Source of the DNA: Meconema thalassinum
Lineage: Eukaryota > Arthropoda > Insecta > Orthoptera > Tettigoniidae
Length of the DNA: 64,000 nucleotides
NCBI GenBank assembly: GCA_946902985.2
Contig: OX336388.2
Location: forward strand, 1,696,475,978 to 1,696,539,977
Direction of reading: 5' to 3'
Each line of letters opens with the position of its first letter. The stretch's first letter is position 1. Positions 52,525 through 61,437 of the stretch are shown one piece after another. The notes beneath the pieces were generated by a model that did no database searches, was not told the DNA's origin, and saw only the letters and a list, made by a program, of their open reading frames with translations. The position numbers and the translations under genes were made by a program.

Positions 52525-54882
52525 ATGAATTATTTATATAATAATCCGGGCCGTGAAAGCCTTAATATGCAAATTAGAAACCTCTATGGGGAGGAAGTTG
52601 TTCGACAATCATCTAAATTTAGTAAGTTGAGGCGAAGAAGGAGCTCTCTCCTTTCATCGTTGTCCTTCTTTCTTAGATGCAGGGATCATAACATCATTCC
52701 CAACTGTGTAAAATTGAAGCAAACTATACACACTCATAAAGCTATGAGAATTTATCAGCGCGCTAGCAAGGCACTCGTTATCGAGAGGATCCAGAACTCT
52801 CGTACTGAATTGGACGCAGTTTCCCGTGAGTTATTACACTTACATCTGCTTCTTAGTAGCATTCTCTCAGAGGAATTGTGGCTGTTCTTTGAACGTATCT
52901 CCGCTATTCAGGCCGAGAATAATTTTTGTCGGGCTGTAGATAGACAAAGAGCTAAGTTCCTTCGATTGTCCTCGAGACAAACAGCTCCTCGTACGGTTCT
53001 TGATACTAGTAAAGTTGTAGTCAATCTTTCTAATACCCCTTTAGATGACTATCAAACAACTTTACTAAGCAGAGGTCTCAACTTTGCTCTCGCACCCTCC
53101 AAAATTCCTACAGAGGAGTTGATCACATCCGTTGAGGCTGCCATCTACAATTTACCTCCAGATGAAGCTGAAGAAGTTAGACAAGAAAGTGTGAGGATAT
53201 TAAGATCCTCTAAAGTACCCACACCCAATTTAACTCGGGGTGAAAGAAAGGCATTGAAGGAACTAAGAAATAATGACACCATTTCTATTCTTCACGCTGA
53301 CAAGGGAAATGCGACAGTGGTGATGGATACCGTTGAATATAAAAGTAAAATCTCGATTCTGTTATCTGATCCTGTCTACAGACTGTGCACTCGTGATCCA
53401 ACCACTCGTGTATCCAATGCCACTGCTAAGCTTGTTAAACTGTCATCTATTCCAAAAGAAGAGGGAAGATGTCTTATTCCGAGAGATGCTGTTCCTCCGA
53501 GATTGTATGGTCTTCCAAAAATCCATAAGCAAGACGTCCCTCTTCGACCAATTGTTAGCACAATAGGTTCTCCAACGTATGCTCTTGCGCAATATCTCAG
53601 CAAGTTGCTTCAGCCGCACTTGGGGCGCACACAGTCCTACATTAGGGATTCAACCCATTTCGTCGAAAAATTGTCAACCATCGCCGTTCAACCAAATGCT
53701 ATTTTGGTGAGTTTTGATGTAGAGTCCTTGTTTACCAGAGTGCCGGTGGACTCGGTCATGTCACTCATCAAGGATTTGTTTCCTGAGGACATTGCCCGAT
53801 TATTCCACCACTGCTTGTGTTCCAGCTATTTCTTGTGGGATGGTAAATATTACGAGCAGACTGATGGTGTGGCCATGGGAAGTCCACTCTCGCCTGTCGT
53901 GGCAAATTTTTTCATGGAACATTTTGAGGGGGAGGCTATATCTTCGGCGTCTTTCAAACCTGTGATTTGGTGGAGGTATGTGGATGATACGTTCGTGGTG
54001 TGGGAGGAGGGTTCTGAGAAACTGAACCACTTTCTGAACCACCTAAATCAGCTGCATCCTTCAATCCACTTCACAATGGAGCTAGAGTCAGGTGGATGCT
54101 TACCTTTTTTGGATGTTCTTGTGAGGAGGAAAGCGGATGGCTCCATGGGGCACAGCGTCTACCGTAAGCCAACTCACACTAACCGTTATTTACATGCGGA
54201 CTCCCACCACCACCCAGCACAAAAACAAGGAATTATAACAACTCTAGCCAAAAGAGCGGAACGTATTTGTGAGGCATCAACTCTTCAGGAAGAGTTACAT
54301 GCCTTACAAACCATGTTTAAGGGTAATGGCTATAATGAATCCACTATATATAGGTCCCTACATCCCAGAAGGAGGGATAGACAACCTTCTCAGAGCTCCG
54401 ACGTGAGAGGAACTGCTTACCTCCCTTATATTCACAACACCACTGACCGCGTTGCTAAGATTCTCCGCAAGCACAAGATAAAAACAGTTTTCGGCACTAT
54501 GACGAAAATTGGTCAACGTTTAGCATTAAACAAAGATAAATTGTCCCCAATACTACAACCTGGGGTGTATGAAGTCCCATGTACTTGCGGAAAAGTCTAC
54601 ATTGGACAAACAAAACGATCCATTGCCACTCGCATCAAAGAGCATCAAAGGAACATCCGTCTAAACCAACCTGACAAATCAGCTATAGCTGAACATGCCC
54701 TGTCTTCAGGGCACGATGTATGTTTCAAGGATGCTCATGCGCTTGCCCTTGTTAAGCACAACTGGTCTAGAATTATAAGGGAGGCAGTTGAAATTCGTAA
54801 AAATCCCAATAATTTTAACAGAGACACTGGATATCAGCTAAGTGACACTTGGCTACCAGTTATTAAGGATCTAGGGAGATAG
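52525..54882 (+). CDS. Penelope-like reverse transcriptase/GIY-YIG endonuclease, copy C (785 aa)
   Basis: The translation is identical to copy B throughout its 785 residues, with all RT and GIY-YIG catalytic residues intact (YVDD at 485-488, YIG at 692-694). It lies 2,840 bp downstream of copy B in the same orientation. Transcription from copy B's tail, which lies directly upstream, could drive it; pseudo-LTR promoters are known in Penelope, but no promoter motif can be identified here. Protein identity with copy B implies either a very recent origin from one concatemeric template or later homogenisation. It is the better candidate for a complete unit because its tail ends in a normal right terminus. 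Confidence 0.95.
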   Translation: MNYLYNNPGRESLNMQIRNLYGEEVVRQSSKFSKLRRRRSSLLSSLSFFLRCRDHNIIPNCVKLKQTIHTHKAMRIYQRASKALVIERIQNSRTELDAVSRELLHLHLLLSSILSEELWLFFERISAIQAENNFCRAVDRQRAKFLRLSSRQTAPRTVLDTSKVVVNLSNTPLDDYQTTLLSRGLNFALAPSKIPTEELITSVEAAIYNLPPDEAEEVRQESVRILRSSKVPTPNLTRGERKALKELRNNDTISILHADKGNATVVMDTVEYKSKISILLSDPVYRLCTRDPTTRVSNATAKLVKLSSIPKEEGRCLIPRDAVPPRLYGLPKIHKQDVPLRPIVSTIGSPTYALAQYLSKLLQPHLGRTQSYIRDSTHFVEKLSTIAVQPNAILVSFDVESLFTRVPVDSVMSLIKDLFPEDIARLFHHCLCSSYFLWDGKYYEQTDGVAMGSPLSPVVANFFMEHFEGEAISSASFKPVIWWRYVDDTFVVWEEGSEKLNHFLNHLNQLHPSIHFTMELESGGCLPFLDVLVRRKADGSMGHSVYRKPTHTNRYLHADSHHHPAQKQGIITTLAKRAERICEASTLQEELHALQTMFKGNGYNESTIYRSLHPRRRDRQPSQSSDVRGTAYLPYIHNTTDRVAKILRKHKIKTVFGTMTKIGQRLALNKDKLSPILQPGVYEVPCTCGKVYIGQTKRSIATRIKEHQRNIRLNQPDKSAIAEHALSSGHDVCFKDAHALALVKHNWSRIIREAVEIRKNPNNFNRDTGYQLSDTWLPVIKDLGR

Positions 54883-55412
54883 TTCCTCTCAGTCTCTCTG
54901 TTTCTTCACATATTAAAAATTGTACATTTTCCCTCTAGGGCTCAGAGCCTGGATTTGATCTCCTTTGTTCGTCACTGGAGGAGTTTCCATCTGTTTATTC
55001 GCCGTTGACTGTATGACGTTAGGTATCGTTCAGCTACTATTCCCTTTTGTTTATGTTTCCATATATCCATCTAACCCTCCCACCTCCCCCCTCCCTCCTC
55101 ATTCTTCGAGGAGTTTCTATATTTTTACACCGCCCCCTTTACCTTCTTGTTACTTACTACTCTGTCCGCCGTTCCACCATGGTCCATACAGTTATTTCTG
55201 GCAGCTGCTCTCTGGTGACGAACAGAGGAATTTATCTATATTTTTTGTAATCTCTTTGATATACTTTCTTTGGCCACATTGTTTATTTCCATTGAAAAAG
55301 GAGGCAAGGTTTCTCCGAAACGTATGGTTTTAAATTAAAAATACACACGGCATTAGCCCAAAAGAATGAATTATTTATATAATAATCCGGGCCGTGAAAG
55401 CCTTAATATGCA
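54883..55412 (+). other. PLE family 2 3' UTR, tail and 29-bp right-end extension, copy C
   Basis: This matches the other two tails apart from one extra T near 54901. The part shared with the inverted left tail ends at 55383. The last 29 bp (55384-55412) occur only at this end and encode the GRESLNM start of the ORF. CACGGC (55346-55351) can pair with GCCGTG (55391-55396). An ATTAAA hexamer is at 55334-55339. Confidence 0.8.
55289..55327 (+). ncRNA. Degenerate hammerhead-like fold, copy C tail
   Basis: This is the third direct copy of the altered hammerhead fold. CCAT at 55289-55292 pairs with ATGG at 55324-55327, enclosing the GGAG/CTCC hairpin and a GAAAC segment. Predicted structured but not self-cleaving. 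Confidence 0.6.
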
Positions 55413-55424
55413 AACTGTAACTTC
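55413..55424. repeat. Target-site duplication, right copy (insertion 2)
   Basis: AACTGTAACTTC is an exact repeat of 46946-46957. The satellite then continues with the TTGTGAC and GACGGG monomers expected from the paralogous units at about 8220-8330 and 43660-43760. Confidence 0.85.
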
Positions 55425-58400
55425 GATACTAATTATGACAGGTAACTGTAACTTCGATACTAATTATGACAAGTAACTGTAACTTCGATACTAATTGTGA
55501 CAAGTAACTGTAACTTCGATACTAATTATGACGGGTAACAGTAACTTCGATATTCATTATGACAAGTAACAGTAACTTCGATACTAATTATGACAAGTAA
55601 CTGTAATTTCGATACAAATTTTGGCAGGTAACAGAAACTTCGATACTAATTATGACAGGTAACAGTAACTTCGATACTTATTATGACAAGTAACTGTAAC
55701 TTCGATACTAATTATGACAAGTAACTGTAACTTCGTTACTTAATATGACAAGGAACTGTAATTTCGATACAAATTATGGCAGGTAACTGTAACTTCGATA
55801 CTTATTATGACAGGTAACAGTAACATCGATACTTATTATGGCAGGTAACAGTACCTTCGATACTAATTATGACAGGTAACTGTAACTTCGATACTAATTA
55901 TGGCAGGTAACTGTAACTTCGATACTAACTATGACAGGTAACAGTAACTTCGATACTAATTATGACAAGAAACTCTAACTTCGTTACTTATTTATTATGA
56001 CAAGTAACAGTAATTTTGATAAAAAATTAAGGTAGGTAACTGTAACTTCAATACTAATTATGACAGGTAACAGTAACTTCGATACTAATTATGACAGGTA
56101 ACTGTAACTTCGTTACTAATTATGACAAGTCCCTGTAGTTTCGATACAAGTTATGGCAGGTAACTGTAACTTTGATACCAATTATGACAGGTAACAGGAA
56201 CTTCGATACTAAATATGACAGGTAACTGTAACTTCGCTACTAATTAAGACAAGTAACTCTAATTTTGATTTAAAAAAATATGGCAGGTAACGGTAACATC
56301 GATACTATTTAATACAGGTAACAGTAACTTCGATACTAATTATGACAGGTTACTGTAACATCGTCACTAATTATGTAAAGTAACTGTATCTTCGATACTA
56401 ATTATGACAAGTAACTGTAGCTTCGATACTTATTATGACAGGTAACTGTAATTTCGATACAAATTATGGCAGGTAACTGTAACTTCGATACTAATTATGA
56501 CAGGTAACAGTAACTTCGATACTAATTATGACAAGTAAATATAACTTCGATACAAATTATGACAGGTAACAGTAACTTCGATACTAATTATGACAAGAAA
56601 CTCTAACTTCGTTACTAATTATGACAAGTAACAGTAATTTTGATAAAAAATTATGGTAGGTAACTGTAACTTCAATACGTATTATGACAGGTAACAATAA
56701 CTTCGATACTAATTATGACAGGTAATTGTAACTTCTTTACTAATTATGACAAGTAACTTTAATTTCGATACTAATTATGGCAGGTAACTGTAACTTCGTT
56801 ACTAATTATGACAAGTCCCTGTAATTTCGATACAAATTATGGCAGGTAACTGTAACTTCGTTACTAATTATGACAAGTCCCTGTAATTTCGATACAAATT
56901 ATGGCAGGTAACTGTAACTTTGATACTAATTATGTCAGATAACAGTAACTTCGATACTAATTAATACAGGTAACAGTAACTTCGATATTTATTATGACAG
57001 GTTACTGTAACATCGTTACTAATTATGACAAGTAAATGTAATTTCGATACAAATTATGGCAGGTAACTGTATTTTCGATACTAATTATGACAGGTAACAG
57101 TAACTTCGATACTAATTATGACAAGTAACAGTAACTTCGTTACTAATTATGACAAGTAACTGTAATTTCGATACAAATTATGGCAGGTAACTGTAACTTC
57201 GATACTAATTATGACAGGTAACAGTAACTTCGATACTAATTATGACATAAAACAGTAACTTCGATACTAATTATGACTGTTAACAGTAACTTCGATAATA
57301 ATTATGGCAGGTAACTGTATCTTCGATATTAATTATGACAGTTAACTGTAACTTCGTTACTAATTATGACAAGTAACTGTAATTTCGATACAAATTATGG
57401 CAGGTGACTGTAACTTCGATACTAATTATGGCAGGTAACAGTAACTTCGATACTAATTATGACAAGTAACTGTAACTTCGATACTAATTATGACAGCTAA
57501 CTGTAACTTCGTTACTAATTATGACAAGTAACTGTAATTTCGAAACAAATTATGGCAGGTAATTGTAATTTCGATAATAATTATGACAGGTAACAGTAAC
57601 TACGATACTAATTATGACAAGTAACTGTAACTTCGATACTAATTATGACAGGTAACTGTAACTTCGTTACTAATTATGACAAGTAACTGTAATTTCGATA
57701 CAAATTATGGAAGGTAACTGTAACTTCGATACTAATTATGACAGGTAACAGTAACTTCGATACTAATTATGACAAGTAACAATAACATCGATACAAATTA
57801 TGACAGGTAACTGTAACTTCGATACTAATTATGACAAGAAACTCTAACTTCGTTACTAATTATGATAAGTAACAGTAATTTTGATAAAAAATTATGGTAG
57901 GTAACTGTAACTTCAATACTAATTATGACAGGTAACAGTAACTTCGATACTAATTATGACAGGTAACTGTAACTTCGTTACTAATTATGACAAGTTACTT
58001 TAATTTCGATACTAAGTATGGCAGGTAACTGTAACTTCGTTACTAGTTATGACAAGTCCCTATAATTTCGATACAAATTATGGCAGGTAACTATAACTTC
58101 GATACTAATTATGTCAGGTAACAGTAACTTCGATACTAATTATGACAGGAAACTGTAACTTCGTTACTAATTATGACAAGTAGCTGTAATTTCGATACAA
58201 ATTATGACAGGTAACTGTATCTTCGTTACTAATTATGACAAGTAACTGTAATTTCGATACAAATTATGGCAGGTAACAGTACCTTCGATACTAATTATGA
58301 CAGGTAACTGTACCTTCGATACTAATTATGACAAGGAACTGTAATTTCGATACAAATTATGGCAGGTAACTGTAACTTTGATACTAATTATGACAGGTAA

Positions 58401-59307
58401 CAGTAACTTCGATACTAATTATGACAAGTAACTGTAACTTCGTTACTAATTATGACAAGTAACTCTAATTTTGATAAAAAATTATGGCAGGTAACTGTAA
58501 CTTCGATACTAATTAATACAGGTAACAGTAACTTCGATACTAATTATGACAGGTTACTGTAACATCGGTATTATGTCAAGTAACTGTAACTTCGATACTA
58601 ATTATGACAAGTAACTGTAACTTCGATACTTATTATGACAGGTAAGTGTAACTTCATTACTAATTATGACAAGAAACTGTAACTTCGATACTAATTATGA
58701 CAGGTAACTGTAACTTCGATACTAATTATGACAAGTAACTGTAATTTCGATACAAATTTTGGAAGGTAACTATAACTTCGATACTAATTATGACAGGTAT
58801 CAGTAACTTCGATAATAATTATGACAAGTAACTGTAACTTCGATACTAATTTTGACAGGTAACTGTAATTTCGTTACTAATTATGACAAGTAACTGTAAT
58901 TTCGATACAAATTATGGCAGGTAACTCTAACTTCGATACTAATTAATACAGGTAACAGTAACTTCGATACTAATTATGACAGGTTACTGTAACATCTTTA
59001 CTAATTATGTCAAGTAACTCTAACTTCAATAGTAATTATGACAAGTAACTGTAACTTCGATACTTATTATGACAGGTAACTGTAACTTCATTACTAATTA
59101 TGACAAGAAATTGTAACTTCGATACTAATTATGACAGGTAACAGTAACTTCGATACTGATTATGACAAGTAACAGTAACTTCGTTACTAATTATGACAAG
59201 TAAATGTAATTTCGATACAAATTATGGCAGGTAACTGTAACTTCGATACTAATTAATACAGGTAACAGTAACTTCGATACTAATTATGACAGGTTACTGT
59301 AACATCG

Positions 59308-59320
59308 TTACTAATTATGT
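59308..59320. repeat. SINE target-site duplication, left copy (SINE copy 1)
   Basis: TTACTAATTATGT (13 bp) is repeated directly after the SINE at 59556-59568, the hallmark of LINE-machinery insertion. The equivalent pair around the second SINE is 61104-61116 and 61352-61364. Confidence 0.85.
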
Positions 59321-59555
59321 TGTCTGGCTGCGTGGCTCAGGGGTAACGTTCTCGCTTGCTGAGCCCAAGGTTGCAGGTTCGAAACCTGGCGCAGTCAGCT
59401 GGCATTTGAGGGTGCGCAAATGCGAGGGAGCCGTGTCAGTACATTTACTGGCACGTTAAAAATCCCCTTCGGGGCAAAATTCCGGCACCCCGGCGTCTCT
59501 AAAAGCCAGTGTAGTTAAAAGGGACGTAAAACCAATAACATTATTATTATTATTA
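59321..59555 (+). mobile_element. tRNA-derived SINE, copy 1 (235 bp)
   Basis: The head is tRNA-like with an internal RNA polymerase III promoter: A box TGGCTCAGGGG (59333-59343) and B box GGTTCGAAACC (59376-59386). An acceptor-like stem CTGGCTGCG/CGCAGTCAG closes the head. The body contains a CCCC-TTC-GGGG hairpin (59464-59474) and a tail-type segment with GGCGTCTCT and GGGACGTAAAAC, ending in (ATT)n. Similar 3' segments are, to my knowledge, common in arthropod and other invertebrate SINE/LINE tails, so mobilisation by a partner LINE is likely. No ORF is present. The parent tRNA isotype cannot be assigned. Confidence 0.88.
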
Positions 59556-61116
59556 TTACTAATTATGTCAAGTAACTCTAACTTCGATAGTAATTATGAC
59601 AAGTAACTGTAACTTCGATACTAATTATGACAGTTAACTGTAACTTCGTTACTAATTATGATAAGTAACAGTAATTTTGATAAAAAATTATGGTAGGTAA
59701 CTGTAACTTCAATACTAATTATGACAGGTAACAGTAACTTCGATACTAATTATGACAGGTAACTGTAACTTCGTTACTAATTATGACAAGTTACTTTAAT
59801 TTCGATACTAAGTATGGCAGGTAACTGTAACTTCGTTACTAGTTATGACAAGTCCCTATAATTTCGATACAAATTATGGCAGGTAACTATAACTTCGATA
59901 CTAATTATGTCAGGTAACAGTAACTTCGATACTAATTATGACAGGAAACTGTAACTTCGTTACTAATTATGACAAGTAGCTGTAATTTCGATACAAATTA
60001 TGACAGGTAACTGTATCTTCGTTACTAATTATGACAAGTAACTGTAATTTCGATACAAATTATGGCAGGTAACAGTACCTTCGATACTAATTATGACAGG
60101 TAACTGTACCTTCGATACTAATTATGACAAGGAACTGTAATTTCGATACAAATTATGGCAGGTAACTGTAACTTTGATACTAATTATGACAGGTAACAGT
60201 AACTTCGATACTAATTATGACAAGTAACTGTAACTTCGTTACTAATTATGACAAGTAACTCTAATTTTGATAAAAAATTATGGCAGGTAACTGTAACTTC
60301 GATACTAATTAATACAGGTAACAGTAACTTCGATACTAATTATGACAGGTTACTGTAACATCGGTATTATGTCAAGTAACTGTAACTTCGATACTAATTA
60401 TGACAAGTAACTGTAACTTCGATACTTATTATGACAGGTAAGTGTAACTTCATTACTAATTATGACAAGAAACTGTAACTTCGATACTAATTATGACAGG
60501 TAACTGTAACTTCGATACTAATTATGACAAGTAACTGTAATTTCGATACAAATTTTGGAAGGTAACTATAACTTCGATACTAATTATGACAGGTATCAGT
60601 AACTTCGATACTAATTATGACAAGTAACTGTAACTTCGATACTAATTTTGACAGGTAACTGTAATTTCGTTACTAATTATGACAAGTAACTGTAATTTCG
60701 ATACAAATTATGGCAGGTAACTCTAACTTCGATACTAATTAATACAGGTAACAGTAACTTCGATACTAATTATGACAGGTTACTGTAACATCTTTACTAA
60801 TTATGTCAAGTAACTCTAACTTCAATAGTAATTATGACAAGTAACTGTAACTTCGATACTTATTATGACAGGTAACTGTAACTTCATTACTAATTATGAC
60901 AAGAAATTGTAACTTCGATACTAATTATGACAGGTAACAGTAACTTCGATACTGATTATGACAAGTAACAGTAACTTCGTTACTAATTATGACAAGTAAA
61001 TGTAATTTCGATACAAATTATGGCAGGTAACTGTAACTTCGATACTAATTAATACAGGTAACAGTAACTTCGATACTAATTATGACAGGTTACTGTAACA
61101 TCGTTACTAATTATGT
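59556..61116. repeat. 31-bp satellite array between the two SINE copies
   Basis: Satellite resumes with the SINE target duplication, then from about 59642 repeats the block begun at 57846. No other element is visible. Confidence 0.96.
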
Positions 61117-61437
61117 TGTCTGGCTGCGTGGCTCAGGGGTAACGTTCTCGCTTGCTGAGCCCAAGGTTGCAGGTTCGAAACCTGGCGCAGTCAGCTGGCA
61201 TTTGAGGGTGCGCAAATGCGAGGGAGCCGTGTCAGTACATTTACTGGCACGTTAAAAATCCCCTTCGGGGCAAAATTCCGGCACCCCGGCGTCTCTAAAA
61301 GCCAGTGTAGTTAAAAGGGACGTAAAACCAATAACATTATTATTATTATTATTACTAATTATGTCAAGTAACTCTAACTTCGATAGTAATTATGACAAGT
61401 AACTGTAACTTCGATACTAATTATGACAGTTAACTGT
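59642..61437. repeat. 1,796-bp tandem duplication including SINE, copy 2
   Basis: This is the second copy of 57846-59641. The match continues to about 61456, then ends where copy 1 reads GATAAG and this copy GACAAG. Crossing-over between similar monomers would explain the joint. Confidence 0.92.
61117..61351 (+). mobile_element. tRNA-derived SINE, copy 2 (duplicated with its flanks)
   Basis: I see no difference from the copy at 59321-59555. The A box is at 61129-61139 and the B box at 61172-61182. Because the surrounding satellite is duplicated with it at the same offset, this is a segmental duplicate and not a second retroposition. Confidence 0.88.

Larger units (their letters stand above)
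46958..55412. mobile_element. Composite Penelope-like element insertion 2 (family 2, tandem array)
   Basis: This 8.45-kb insertion consists of an inverted 112-bp piece of the element 3' tail, an 8-bp filler, a 5'-truncated and frameshifted copy, and two complete copies head-to-tail at a spacing of 2,840 bp, ending in a 3' tail plus extension. A 12-bp target duplication encloses the whole, so it entered as one event or grew in place afterwards. As in insertion 1, element 3' tails form both outer ends. Copies B and C differ at only a couple of positions (near 49573/52413 and a 1-bp insertion near 54901). Confidence 0.92.
55413..59320. repeat. 31-bp satellite array, block between PLE insertion 2 and first SINE
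   Basis: This is the same monomer and orientation as the rest of the window. It holds small irregularities: an extra TTTA near 55989 and a shortened monomer ACATCGGTATTATG near 58562. No gene is visible. Confidence 0.97.
57846..59641. repeat. 1,796-bp tandem duplication including SINE, copy 1
   Basis: This is near-identical to 59642-61437 at a constant offset of 1,796 bp. Shared private features are the shortened monomer (58562 and 60358) and the complete SINE with both of its target duplications. One visible difference is GATAATAATT near 58811 against GATACTAATT near 60607. Confidence 0.92.

Noticed and set aside
59321..59395. A functional tRNA gene
   Set aside because: The A and B boxes and acceptor-like stem are present, but the anticodon arm pairs poorly and the sequence continues into a SINE body with an ATT tail and target duplications.
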